A DNA stretch of 64,000 nt. Source: Desulfitobacterium_A sp035539115. Its GTDB lineage: Bacteria; Bacillota; Desulfitobacteriia; Desulfitobacteriales; Desulfitobacteriaceae. The position numbers and the translations under genes are program-made. Numbering within the stretch: the first letter of the stretch is position 1; every line of letters starts with the position of its first letter. Positions 25,257-34,217 of the stretch are shown piece after piece. The stretch spans positions 4,498-68,497 of the forward strand of contig NZ_DATLJA010000011.1 in NCBI RefSeq assembly GCF_035539115.1, given 5' to 3'. The notes beneath the pieces are model-generated. The model was not told the origin of the DNA. It searched no databases and was given only the letters and a program-made list of their open reading frames with translations.

Positions 25257-26434
25257 TTGATTGGCACGATGGGAATGGTTTATTTTTATACGGTTGAAGC
25301 GTTGAATGCAGACCTGTATTCACTCAAAATCGCTCGTTGGCAATTTTGGATTGTTTCGTTGTCGACTGCCGGATTATTAGGGACACTGTTCTTGCGCATC
25401 GGCAATGGCCGGGAGTTTCTTGATGGTCTGCCGATGTTCTATGCTGGAATCTCGCTGGCCATTCTGCTAGGTGCCTATAACCTCATCCAAACCCTAAGAA
25501 AATATATGCAGCGCATAACCCCCGCATCTGCGATTATGACAGGCGGAATGATTTTTCTCTGCCTTTTATTAATTCCGAATGTGCTCAACTATACTAACCC
25601 CATAGCCGATGAAGCGGTGAAGTATTGGGTCGTCCATCTCTGGGAGGAAATGGCCTTCGAATTGACCTCAAGTGGCTTTATTGCCTCATTTTTTATCGCA
25701 GCAGGTTTAGCTGAAAAAAAGGATATGGAGAAATGGCTCTATCTCGAAGCCGGTTTGGCGGTTTCGGGGGGATGTTTGGTACTGGTCATCATTATTACTG
25801 GATCGGTTTTCCGGCGATTTGGTTGATTATTGGCGTTGTCTTTAGCGTAATCCAAATGATTCCGGTGGGCTTGCTTGCCCATTTAACCTATAAAGGATTA
25901 AAAAAACATCGACCACTGGATCGACGGGAGAAATTAACGCTTTGGATGATTTTAAGTAGTTTATTTTATCATTTAACGGGTGCTTCGATGCTCGGAATGA
26001 TGATGACGATACCCTGGATTAATCTTTATTCGCATGGCACCTATATTACGTCCGGACATGCCCATTTGGCGTTATTTGGCGTGATGGGTTTTCTCGTTTT
26101 GGCTGGATCACACGCTATTTTAAGCAATGGCTATGAATTATCACGTAAGAGTTACTTTTGGGGAGTTATTGGGGTTGTCTTGCTTAACGCAGGAGTTATC
26201 ACGATGAGCTCATTTCTTCTTGTGGCAGGTTTGTTGCAAACTTATTTATGGCGATATTTAGGGATGAATTTTACGCAGGTTCAAGAATTAATTCAACCGT
26301 ACTTGCTGGCACGGGTGGCAGGGGGGTCACTTTATACTGTCGGAAGTGTTATCCTTGGCTGGAGGATGATTAAAGCTTGGTGGCTAACAAGAGAGGATGG
26401 AAAAATAGGTGCAGAAGTTTCAAAAAGAATTTGA
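25257..26434 (+). pseudogene. NorB-like heme-copper oxidase subunit, truncated and frameshifted
   Basis: Two overlapping frames (25257-25826 and 25733-26434) join into one protein if one G is added to the six-G run near 25767-25772. The first gives ARWQFWIVS, GNGREFLDGLP and KYWVVHLWEEMAFELTSSG; the second gives MFGTGHHYYWIGFPAIW and TSGHAHLALFGVMGF. These His-bearing segments are those of nitric-oxide-reductase/heme-copper oxidase subunit I. The N-terminal helices, including the first heme ligand, are missing, because garK ends only ten bases before. Its end overlaps the thioesterase gene by 26 bases. Probably inactive. Confidence 0.7.
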
Positions 26435-27167
26435 AGTTCACTACTTTGAGGTGAATTCTTATCAGGAACTAACCCCGCTTGCTTTGCTCAATTACTTGGA
26501 AGAGACCGCGATTGCTCATTCCGAATCGGTTGGATACGGGGTAAACCGGCTGAAAGAAGAGGGGTATGGTTGGATTTTAACCCATTGGCAGATTGAATTT
26601 GAACAGTATCCTCGCCTCGAAGAGAAAATTAAGATCCAGACTTGGCCTTCGCGTTTCGAACGTTTTTACGCGGATCGGGAATTTTTAGTTTTGAATGCTG
26701 ATGATGAAGTGATTGCCCGGGCGAGCTCGTTGTGGATCTTCTTTAATTTACGTAAAAGACGACCACTGCGCGTTCCAAAGGAGATCATCGAAGCTTATAC
26801 GTTTTTCCCAGAGAAAGTCATCTCAACTCCTTTCCCAGACTTTGAGTTCACTCAAAAGGGCAAAACGGAACACTGTGAATTTATGGTTCGGCGGAGTGAC
26901 ATTGACACTAATGCCCATGTCAACAATGCCAAATATATTGAATGGGTGCTGGAAACAATTCCTGAAGAAGTGTACGCTACTTATCGAATTTCTTCACTTG
27001 AGGTTGTATACAAAAAAGAAAGCACTTATGGGCAGATGATCCAAGCCTTAACTGAGGAACTGGAGAGAAGTGATCAGGATGTTCACTATTTACACCGAAT
27101 TTCGGGAACAGAAGGGGAGCAGGAATTAGCCTTGGCGCGTACGCGTTGGCACAAGGTTACTTTCTAA
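26409..27167 (+). CDS. Acyl-ACP thioesterase
   Basis: A 252-residue double hot-dog thioesterase that releases fatty acids from acyl-ACP. The first domain has VNSYQELTPLALLNYLEETA and WILTHWQIEFEQYP with KIQTWPSRFERFYADREF. The second has VRRSDIDTNAHVNNAKYIEW, in which the D-x-N-x-H-V-N-N motif contains the catalytic residues of the FatA/FatB family. GTG 26409 follows GAGAGG. It overlaps the end of the broken NorB-like gene. Confidence 0.9.
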   Translation: MQKFQKEFEVHYFEVNSYQELTPLALLNYLEETAIAHSESVGYGVNRLKEEGYGWILTHWQIEFEQYPRLEEKIKIQTWPSRFERFYADREFLVLNADDEVIARASSLWIFFNLRKRRPLRVPKEIIEAYTFFPEKVISTPFPDFEFTQKGKTEHCEFMVRRSDIDTNAHVNNAKYIEWVLETIPEEVYATYRISSLEVVYKKESTYGQMIQALTEELERSDQDVHYLHRISGTEGEQELALARTRWHKVTF

Positions 27168-27442
27168 TCCGTCAACTTGAGTTTTCTGAGGATAATAGTT
27201 TAACCCAATGAGGATATTCTAAAATAGTTTTCTGAATTTGACTAACCTTTTATTGAGAGTTAGTGAGAAAAACGAAGTGAACACGAGATTGGATTACCTT
27301 AGAGTACAAGGTAAGGTATAGCTGATTAGGTTGAGCTAGGAAAATCGCATACGAGGGGAAATATGCTTTGACTTTAATCTCTTTTTCGCATAATATATGG
27401 ATATAGATTCTTCTGGTTCAAATCTGAAACGGAAGAATGCAT

Positions 27443-27575
27443 AAAGTAAGGGGAGTAGCGAGCGGCAGAAATGCCGTGGATAGTGTCGTCATTCGGTCCG
27501 ATGTGGACCCGGCTCTATCAACGTTTATGAAATTGCAAGACCTTACCCACAGCAGGGGGTGAGGTCTTTATTTTT
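27443..27575 (+). ncRNA. Second yybP-ykoY manganese riboswitch, with no transporter gene directly behind it
   Basis: The RNA starts GTAAGGGGAGTAGCG (from 27446), has GTCGTCATTCGG and a CCCGGC...TATCAACG strand, and closes with GCAAGACCTTACCC (about 27536-27549). The closing strand then pairs with GGGGGTGAGGTCT followed by TTATTTTTG, a terminator. All conserved yybP-ykoY elements are present. The next gene is pspA, 294 bases later, and no TerC, MntP or P-type ATPase gene lies between. Confidence 0.9.
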
Positions 27576-27868
27576 GTATCAGGGTGGTGAACGGAGGGAT
27601 AAAGGATTAAAATTCATGGAAAATTCATTACTATTTCATGATTTCGTCTAACCGCTTTGTTATACTATAGGTAATCCATAAACGGCTCGATCCTCTGAAC
27701 CTGCTAAAACTGAAATCTCTCTTTATATCGAAAATTTAAAAGGATTTTATAGAAAGAAGGTGAAATGAAGTCTAAGGATTATAATTTATCTTTATCTGAA
27801 AAGTTATAGTTATAAGCGCTGATTGGGAATATGAATAAATAAGGTAGAATTGAAGGGAGAAATTTAAA
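27576..27868 (+). promoter_or_regulatory. Long 5' region of pspA
   Basis: The 293 bases between the riboswitch terminator and pspA hold no gene. TTGTTATACTATAG near 27657-27670 contains a TATACT that could be a -10 box of a separate pspA promoter. A GAAGGGAG ribosome-binding site at 27852-27859 serves pspA. Confidence 0.35.
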
Positions 27869-28549
27869 ATGGGTTTATTTTCTCGTGTCAAAGATTTATT
27901 GCAGGCCAACATTACGGATTTGGTGAACAAGTCGGAGGATCCGGAAAAAATGCTGAATCTCTATGTTGATCGGGCGACTGAAGAAGTAAGGAACTTCCAA
28001 ATTCAAGTGAATCGCGCCGTAGCCGATAAAATTCAACTTGAAGAGCGAATTGCAACCCTGACTAAAGAAATTGAGCAACGGACGGAACAAGCGACCTTAG
28101 CGGTACAACAGGGCAAAGATGACCTAGCTCGCACGGCACTGACTCTGAAGAAACAGGCAGAAACAAGTTTGGTAGATTTCCAAACGCAATTAATCGATCA
28201 AGCTAAGGCGGTTGAGGATTTACAGGAGAACCTGCGAATTTTAACTGAGAAATTGGCGAAAGCTAAAATGGAACGAAATAACCTGGTGATGCGTCAACGT
28301 CGTGCAGAAACAATGAAAAAGGCGAATGAAGCTGTTTCCGGTATGTCCACTCACGATTCTCTGGCTGATGTGGATCGGATGAAGGAGCGTGTGGAACGGA
28401 TGGAGGCGGAAGCAAAAGCTTCCCGGACGATGGTGAACACCGGAAATGCAGTTGAAGATCAATTCGCGGAACTCGAAAAGAGTAAAGCGAATTCCGAAGT
28501 TGAGGATGAACTTGCAAATCTAAAAGCACAGTTCAAGAAGGAAGAATAA
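27869..28549 (+). CDS. pspA: Phage shock protein A family (PspA/IM30)
   Basis: A 226-residue ESCRT-III-like coiled-coil protein that coats and stabilises stressed membranes. It begins MGLFSRVKDLLQANITDLVN, the amphipathic membrane-binding start, with the conserved SEDPEKMLNLYVDRATEE. Long coiled coil covers about residues 30-190 with heptad-like Glu/Lys/Leu content. A helical C-terminus ends in VEDELANLKAQFKKEE. It is followed closely by a TIM44-domain membrane protein, and both lie downstream of an Mn2+ riboswitch. Confidence 0.93.
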   Translation: MGLFSRVKDLLQANITDLVNKSEDPEKMLNLYVDRATEEVRNFQIQVNRAVADKIQLEERIATLTKEIEQRTEQATLAVQQGKDDLARTALTLKKQAETSLVDFQTQLIDQAKAVEDLQENLRILTEKLAKAKMERNNLVMRQRRAETMKKANEAVSGMSTHDSLADVDRMKERVERMEAEAKASRTMVNTGNAVEDQFAELEKSKANSEVEDELANLKAQFKKEE

Positions 28550-28583
28550 AGTGTCGAGCGAAAGATTAAAGTAGGTGTTGGGC

Positions 28584-29537
28584 ATGAAGAGGTGGACGAA
28601 ACGATTTAGTCTTGCCATCATGACGCTCATGCTCTTCGCGAGCCAGGCCACAGTGGCCTTGGCTCGCGCGGGCGGAGGGAAGGGTGGAAGTGTTGGTGGA
28701 AGCGCTGGCCGTAGCTTTAGTGGTGGCTCAGCTGCTGGAGGGTTATCTGGTGGCGGGTATTCGAGCGGGGGCTTTGGCGGCTTCTCCTTTTTCCCATTTT
28801 TCTGGGGGCCATCTTTCTTTGGGGGAGGCGGAAGTTCTCTTTTTGGTGGCTTATTTAGCCTAATATTTATTCTGATAATTGCTTTTCTGGTCATTAAAGC
28901 CTTCCGTTCTTCAAGACGTACTTGGGGAAAACAGCGTGGACCTAGAAAGGGAGAGTGGGAAAAGAATCCATCGCCATTGACTCCTGTTGATGTGACGGGC
29001 CGACCGATTACCAATGAGGAGAATCTTAAGCGTTTTGGCAAAGCTATACAGTTTACTCGAGATAATATGAGCTATTATGCAGAAACTTTCCCACGTTGGG
29101 ATCGTGATTTTCTTATTGGACGGGTGCGACAGGTCTATTTTTGGATTCAAGATGCTTGGGCCAGACAGGACCTGAGTGAGGGTGAAAATTATTTAAGTTT
29201 GACGCTTTTGGCGAAATATCGAACGGATCTTGCTAATCTGCGCAATCGTGGAGAACGGAACGTGATCAAAGAGCCAGTTCTTCACCCGGGTGATATCGAG
29301 TTTATTCAGAGTCATCTGGATGACTCTGAACAGCATTTTGTCACCATGATTTCTGCTAGTTTGATTGATTACACGGTGGATGCCTCCGGAAGGATTATTG
29401 CAGGTGAAGATGACAATCGTCTCTTCTTTACCGAGTTTTGGGAATTCAACTGGGAGCAGGATCAATGGGTACTCTCTAACATTTATCAAGAAGATGCTTT
29501 GGAGATTACGAAGATTGCCCGTGGAGATGAACTTTAA
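28584..29537 (+). CDS. TIM44-like domain membrane protein
   Basis: A 317-residue protein starting at ATG 28584. It has an N-terminal signal (FSLAIMTLMLFASQATVALA), then a Gly/Ser/Phe-rich low-complexity stretch (about residues 27-75), a membrane helix (LFSLIFILIIAFLVIKAF), and a C-terminal TIM44-like domain with RVRQVYFWIQDAWARQDL and EFWEFNWEQDQWVLSNIYQ. Such proteins are paired with PspA-family genes in Firmicutes, consistent with a joint role at the membrane. The gap to pspA is 34 bases. Confidence 0.8.
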   Translation: MKRWTKRFSLAIMTLMLFASQATVALARAGGGKGGSVGGSAGRSFSGGSAAGGLSGGGYSSGGFGGFSFFPFFWGPSFFGGGGSSLFGGLFSLIFILIIAFLVIKAFRSSRRTWGKQRGPRKGEWEKNPSPLTPVDVTGRPITNEENLKRFGKAIQFTRDNMSYYAETFPRWDRDFLIGRVRQVYFWIQDAWARQDLSEGENYLSLTLLAKYRTDLANLRNRGERNVIKEPVLHPGDIEFIQSHLDDSEQHFVTMISASLIDYTVDASGRIIAGEDDNRLFFTEFWEFNWEQDQWVLSNIYQEDALEITKIARGDEL

Positions 29538-29562
29538 TCGTGAAAGAATTTCAAATTAAAAA

Positions 29563-29592
29563 AATCAGTCGTCTTATTAAAGACGGCTGATT
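29563..29592 (+). terminator. Terminator after the pspA operon
   Basis: AATCAGTCGTCT (29563-29574) pairs with AGACGGCTGATT (29581-29592) with one wobble, 25 bases after the TIM44-like gene; A/T-rich flanks on both sides. Confidence 0.8.
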
Positions 29593-29628
29593 CTTAAATG
29601 AGCTTTCTTCTGCTACTTCCTACGAAAG

Positions 29629-30282
29629 TTAGACTTCTTTGTCCCGTTGATCTAAAAGCGTCCATCCATACCAAGCGCAGCCGATGATGATAACGCCGAT
29701 GAGAAGGGCGAGGGTGAAACGCCACGGGTGATTGAAGAGCTCCCAGAAATCATGTCCGACCCAGGATTCCCAGGTGATCATGGGAAGTTTACCTAAAAGG
29801 CTAGCCCAAAAAAATGAAGCAAATTTCATGGGTGAAATGCCGGCCGCGTAATTGACGGCAGCAGCGGGTAGAATTGGAATAAGGCGCGCCAGAACAATCA
29901 AGTAGAAATTCTTGCCCTCCGAGAGTTTTGCCCATTTTCCAAGCTTAGCCAGTTTTGGTCGAGCCCATTCTTGCCCAAGCGTACGTGCCAGTCCGAAGCC
30001 AAGGGCCGAACCGAGTAGACTTCCTACTAGAGAAAGAGCAAAACCCAAAGCCCATCCAAAGAGAAGGGTATTCATCCCGGCGAGAAGAGCGAAAGGAATC
30101 ATAGGAAATAACCTTTGGATCGAAATAATTAAAAGGTCAAGAAGAAACCCTTTCCAACCGAGTTGAAGGATAAAGGTCTGGAGGGCCTGGGGGTGCTGGA
30201 GTTTCGGGTAAAGAAAGAGGATTAAGACAATCGAGAGAACTAGAGTCAATAAAGAAGCTTTCTTCTGAGTCGTGCGCATCAC
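29629..30282 (-). CDS. TVP38/TMEM64 (DedA-like) membrane protein
   Basis: A 217-residue protein with about six hydrophobic segments. The family core reads FPMIPFALLAGMNTLLFGWALG, GSLLGSALGFGLARTLG, and then LIVLARLIPILPAAAVNYAAG, the re-entrant loop motif of VTT/DedA proteins. These act in phospholipid or undecaprenyl phosphate flipping. GTG 30282 and ATG 30279 are adjacent possible starts behind AAAAGGAGAG. It stands alone. Confidence 0.85.
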   Translation of the reverse strand: MMRTTQKKASLLTLVLSIVLILFLYPKLQHPQALQTFILQLGWKGFLLDLLIISIQRLFPMIPFALLAGMNTLLFGWALGFALSLVGSLLGSALGFGLARTLGQEWARPKLAKLGKWAKLSEGKNFYLIVLARLIPILPAAAVNYAAGISPMKFASFFWASLLGKLPMITWESWVGHDFWELFNHPWRFTLALLIGVIIIGCAWYGWTLLDQRDKEV

Positions 30283-30397
30283 TCAATCTTCTCTCCTTTT
30301 GTAGTATAGAAAAATTATATCCTATACCTGCCCGATTCACAATGGTGAGTGAGTCAATGTCATTTGAAGTGGGAAGTTACAGGAAAAAGATTCCCAC

Positions 30398-30435
30398 ACT
30401 ACGCTTAATATTTGTGATAAAATATTAAGCGTAGT
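30398..30435. repeat. 15-bp perfect inverted repeat upstream of the GGDEF gene
   Basis: ACTACGCTTAATATT (30398-30412) and its exact complement AATATTAAGCGTAGT (30421-30435) flank TGTGATAA. It ends 26 bases before the start codon of the diguanylate cyclase gene. It could be an operator or a 5'-UTR hairpin. Confidence 0.65.
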
Positions 30436-30460
30436 ATGGAAATTTAAGGGTGTGGAATCT

Positions 30461-32272
30461 GTGTCCGAACAAAGATATCGAGAATGTATTCCTCAGCTAC
30501 ATAGTCTTTTTTCTGCTTTATCCGAAGAGGAGTATGAATGGATTTTGGCTAACCGGAAGGAGGTAATTTATGTAACTCCTGGTGCAGAAGTTGAAACGGG
30601 AATTACAGTTGGCATGCCAATCGAAGAACAACCGTGTCTTCAAGAAGTTTTTGGTAAAAAAACTAAAGTTGTAAAAAAAATAAAGGGTTGGCGAGCTGAT
30701 CGAGAGCGTATTAGTTTAATGGTTGGGGTTCCTTTTTTAGATGATGAATCCGGTGAAGTTCGGGGCGCTCTTCTCTATCTAACAGAATTTCACAATAAAA
30801 TACAAGCAAACGATATTTTAAGTCTCGCTCAAGATATGACCCGTGAGCAAGACCTAGTTACGGCTTTGAAAATTGTTACGCATCGGAGTTTAGAACTTTT
30901 TCAAGTTTCCGCGGCTGGAGTATGGCTTTGGCAAGAGGGTAAATATGGACTGGCATCCATTAGTGCCCTTATCGAGCAATTGAGTTCTTATGTAGAGAGT
31001 AAAGAATTTCCCTCAAATTTCGGACTGAATTGGGTTAAAAAATCCCCTAAAACAGAAAAGAACGTTCCTTTACTCTCTATACGGCGCGATCTCGATCTCG
31101 ACGAAATCGATAAACCTTGGATCAAGACGCTCAAGGAATTTGGTCTTCAGACCCTTGTCAGTATACCTCTCAGCCACTTCGGCCAAACATTAGGACAGAT
31201 TATTCTTTTTGCCCGGGAACTCGAGGATATCAGAGATGAAAATGTTTACTGGCTCCGCCAAATCGTTCCGTTTGTTTCTTCCTTCGTGTATGAACATCAG
31301 CTAAGAATTGCGGCCATAGAACGGGAGCAATCCTTAACCTTTCTGCTGCGAGGAACGGAGATTCTTGTTCAGGCGGACACGGAAGAACAACTTCTCCGGG
31401 AGGCTGGGGAAATGGCTATGGAAATTCTTTTCCTTCCGGGCGGATTTTTCTTTCTGGATGAAGAAGGAGAATGGCGTATTCGGGCGCCATTCGGTCGTTT
31501 GAATCAGGCGGAATGGGCATGGCAAGATTGGGTCTGGCGACAAACGGCCCGGGACGAGTACAAACATTTTTCCAATCCCCACAGGGCATCGTATTTTCTG
31601 GAGGTTGAGGAGAACCCCGATCAATGGCGAAAGGTTTTGATTCAACCGATTGTGACTCATAGTGGAATCATCGGCGAACTTTGGTTAATGGATGATTTGG
31701 AATGGGTGGCAGAACAACAACAAGAAATTTTATCGGCTTATGTTCGGGATGTTGGGGTGGCCTTAGATACGATTCGTCAGCGCGATGAATTAGCTCGTCT
31801 AGCCTCGACCGACCGGCTGACCGGAATTTTAAATCGGCAAGGTTTTGATCTACGAATTCGTGAAGAAATGGCGGGAACACTCCGTCGCAAATCTTCTTTC
31901 TTGCTTTTGATTCTTGACTTAGATTCCTTTAAGCATCTTAATGATACTCAAGGGCATCCGACAGGAGATCTGGCCCTAAAGATGATCGCCCAAAATCTGA
32001 GTGCTTCTGTTCGTGAAGCGGATATTGTCGCTCGGACCGGAGGGGACGAATTTACGGTTGTTTTGGCGGATGTACACAGTGGCCCTGACGCCCAGCAGGT
32101 TATCGAACGAATGAGAAACAGCCTGAATCTTAAGAAATTTGGACTTGACGTTAGTATTGGCGTCGCTGAATTTCCAGCGGAAGGGCGGAATTATGAAGAA
32201 TTGTACCGCTTAGCAGACCAACGTCTTTATGTTGGAAAAAATACGGGCAAAGGGCAGACTATTTTTGGCTAA
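30461..32272 (+). CDS. GAF-domain diguanylate cyclase
   Basis: A 603-residue signalling protein that makes cyclic di-GMP. The start is GTG 30461, ten bases after AAGGG; GTG 30452 is too close to that site. The N-terminal half contains GAF-like sensor folds (about residues 130-280 and 300-420; IPLSHFGQTLGQIILFARE). The C-terminal GGDEF domain begins TDRLTGILNRQGFD, has intact active site RTGGDEF, and has an RxxD inhibitory site (READ) five residues before it. No membrane segment or PAS motif was clear, so it is probably a cytosolic sensor. Confidence 0.92.
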   Translation: MSEQRYRECIPQLHSLFSALSEEEYEWILANRKEVIYVTPGAEVETGITVGMPIEEQPCLQEVFGKKTKVVKKIKGWRADRERISLMVGVPFLDDESGEVRGALLYLTEFHNKIQANDILSLAQDMTREQDLVTALKIVTHRSLELFQVSAAGVWLWQEGKYGLASISALIEQLSSYVESKEFPSNFGLNWVKKSPKTEKNVPLLSIRRDLDLDEIDKPWIKTLKEFGLQTLVSIPLSHFGQTLGQIILFARELEDIRDENVYWLRQIVPFVSSFVYEHQLRIAAIEREQSLTFLLRGTEILVQADTEEQLLREAGEMAMEILFLPGGFFFLDEEGEWRIRAPFGRLNQAEWAWQDWVWRQTARDEYKHFSNPHRASYFLEVEENPDQWRKVLIQPIVTHSGIIGELWLMDDLEWVAEQQQEILSAYVRDVGVALDTIRQRDELARLASTDRLTGILNRQGFDLRIREEMAGTLRRKSSFLLLILDLDSFKHLNDTQGHPTGDLALKMIAQNLSASVREADIVARTGGDEFTVVLADVHSGPDAQQVIERMRNSLNLKKFGLDVSIGVAEFPAEGRNYEELYRLADQRLYVGKNTGKGQTIFG

Positions 32273-32330
32273 CGTCAATCGGAGCTAAGTTTATTGGCGA
32301 TATCCCTCCAAATTGTTTTAAGCCTTTTTA

Positions 32331-32429
32331 TAAAGAAAACCCGGCTTTCGCCGAGCATTAGCGAGAATGAAAGCCGCTGGTTGCACTTATACTATCTGCC
32401 CCCAGACTTATACTTTCTGTTAGTATAAA
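32331..32429 (+). repeat. Dispersed repeat, copy A (99 bp)
   Basis: TAAAGAAAACCCGGCTTTC opens the element, and TATACTTTCTGTTAGTATAAA closes it (21 bases, final 20 in common with copy B). The interior GAAAGCCGCTGGTTGCACTT and ATACTATCTGCCCCC are shared, in reverse orientation, with 47814-48001. Internal palindromes CGGCTTTC/GAAAGCCG and TTATACT/AGTATAA allow hairpins, so it may also end the upstream transcript. It lies between the GGDEF gene and cobS. Confidence 0.75.
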
Positions 32430-32478
32430 AAACCGTTGTCTTGTTCCTCGATTTTAAGGAGGTCAAGACAATGGTTTC

Positions 32479-33291
32479 TTAGTTTATAAAGAAGGGAACG
32501 ACGCCGATTAAAAAGAGTAATTCTGAAAGCTCAATGCTGGCACCGTATAGATCCCCGGTTAATCCGCCCAAGAGGTGCGAGACTTTCTGTGTAAAATAAA
32601 AAAGAAAGAGAAAAGCAAGAAGAAGGCCAACCAAGCCGGCCCACCCCAGAAGATAGACAGCAAGAGCCAAGCAGATCAACCCTTCAATAATAAAAAAACA
32701 GGGTCGATTAAGCGAACTTTCGTGGAAACCTTGCCCCAGTCCTGTTTTGCGCGCATACGGATAAAAAAGTATGCCGAACAAAAATAACCAGCGTGAAAGC
32801 GTCGGCATGATTAAAACAGCAAAGAAAGGTCCAAAAGTGCTTAAGGATTGGTAGTTAAGAGAAGAAAAGTTAGAAGAGAAAGACAGTAAAGAACCGCTTC
32901 CTTGTAGAAGCCCTGCTAAGAGAGAGAACTTGAGGAGGAGTATGGCACTTGCGCTTAACGCGCCAAACGATCCGACTCGGCTATCTTTCATGATCTCGAG
33001 CATTCTTTCTGGAGTTCGGGCGGACCAGAGGGCGTCCATGCTATCCATGAAGCCATCCATATGGATACCGCCTGTCAATAGTAATTCTTCAATCAGCAAG
33101 AAAGCGGCAACGACAAGGGGAGGATAAAAACTTCGCAAAAGGAGGGCACTTAAGCTCATAATAATTCCAAGCAAAAGACCGATGAGCGGATAATAACGCT
33201 GGCTGGCTGTAAACTCTTCTTGAGTGACATCCGCGGGCGCAGGAAAAGGCAGTCGCGTCAGAAAGGTTACGGCAATTAAAAATCCACGCAT
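32479..33291 (-). CDS. cobS: Adenosylcobinamide-GDP ribazoletransferase CobS
   Basis: CobS joins adenosylcobinamide-GDP and alpha-ribazole at the membrane, a last step of cobalamin assembly. The 270-residue protein has the family N-terminus FLIAVTFLTRLPFP, the catalytic GGIHMDGFMDSMDALWSARTPERMLEIMKDSRVG region (quoted positions about 74-107), and five or more membrane helices. It follows cobU by two bases and belongs to the cobT-cobU-cobS group behind the cobalamin riboswitch. Confidence 0.93.
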   Translation of the reverse strand: MRGFLIAVTFLTRLPFPAPADVTQEEFTASQRYYPLIGLLLGIIMSLSALLLRSFYPPLVVAAFLLIEELLLTGGIHMDGFMDSMDALWSARTPERMLEIMKDSRVGSFGALSASAILLLKFSLLAGLLQGSGSLLSFSSNFSSLNYQSLSTFGPFFAVLIMPTLSRWLFLFGILFYPYARKTGLGQGFHESSLNRPCFFIIEGLICLALAVYLLGWAGLVGLLLAFLFLFYFTQKVSHLLGGLTGDLYGASIELSELLFLIGVVPFFIN

Positions 33292-33293
33292 AA

Positions 33294-33908
33294 TTACGGA
33301 CGCTCCTGTTGAGGGTTCAAGGAGTTTAAGAGTTCCTGCCCAGACTGTTTGACTTCGATGGGATAACCCGCGACGACATAAAATACTTTATCTGCTTGAC
33401 GAGCAAGGAGCTGATTGGCACGTCCTGCTAAATCACGGTATGAGCGAGCCATAGGATTATCCGGGACGATGCCCTGGCCGACCTCATTCGTCACCATAAT
33501 GATTTGGGGAGTTATTTCCTGGGCAAGGGTTGCGACTTTCTGGACTTGCTCCAGGATTTTTTCCTCGGCTTCGGGAGTCAGGGTATCAGGGAAAAGTGAT
33601 TCTGAGGTAGAACCCAAAGATTTGAGTAAGAGATTGGAAAGCCAGATCGTTACACAATCCAGAAGTACGACTGCATTTTTATAGCGAATTTCTTCCAAGA
33701 CAACCGGAATAGCGAAGGGTTCCTCAATGAGTTGCCAGTTGTCTGGTCGCTGGTGTTGGTGCTTTTTCACTCGCCAGGTCATTTCCTCATCGAGAACCTG
33801 GGCTGTAGCGATATAGATAACGGGTCGACCGGAGTGAGCTGCGAGACGTTCCGCAAAGGTACTTTTGCCGCTGCGGGCTCCACCGGTGATGAGTGTGAAG
33901 TTAGACAT
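33294..33908 (-). CDS. cobU: Adenosylcobinamide kinase / guanylyltransferase CobU
   Basis: CobU phosphorylates adenosylcobinamide and adds GMP. The 204-residue protein starts at ATG 33908 (MSNFTLITGGARSGKSTFAE), where GGARSGKS is the P-loop at residues 8-15. VIYIATAQ and ITNEVGQGIVPDNP-type sequence (VTNEVGQGIVPDNPMARSY) are further CobU signatures. The longer frame reaching 34031 has no family similarity. It is separated from cobT by about 525 bases that hold repeats. Confidence 0.93.
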   Translation of the reverse strand: MSNFTLITGGARSGKSTFAERLAAHSGRPVIYIATAQVLDEEMTWRVKKHQHQRPDNWQLIEEPFAIPVVLEEIRYKNAVVLLDCVTIWLSNLLLKSLGSTSESLFPDTLTPEAEEKILEQVQKVATLAQEITPQIIMVTNEVGQGIVPDNPMARSYRDLAGRANQLLARQADKVFYVVAGYPIEVKQSGQELLNSLNPQQERP

Positions 33909-34217
33909 TGGGATTATCGGCCTCCATTCCGCTTCCGAGGGCACCCTCGCGTATAGGCCGGGGCGCTTGTAGACCAAACCTAAGGTCCTGACTCTGATTT
34001 GAGGTGGACCGATAACACTTAGACGTGTCATCGCCCGCCAAAATCGTCTCCTGACTCTGTTGGCGGTTGCGCACGTCGTGTGCGCAACCCTTCTTTCTGG
34101 GGTATCGCCAGGGCCTAAGTTTGGTGGCTACTCGCTTTAAGGCCTAAGGGAGGGTTGCCCTCGGAAGCTGGGCTGTTTCTTAAGGGTAATTTAGGGACTT
34201 TGGGGTTAGTTTTTAAG
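33909..34217. other. Intergenic, hairpin only
   Basis: No gene is supported. GGTTGCGCAC (34065-34074) pairs with GTGCGCAACC (34080-34089), a 10-bp GC-rich hairpin. CCTGACTCTG occurs twice, near 33985 and 34050. The block may be a decayed part of the cob cluster. Confidence 0.4.

Noticed and set aside
28520..29041. 173-codon Pro-rich minus-strand frame
   Set aside because: It is the antisense of the Gly-rich segment of the TIM44-like gene, a common artefact.
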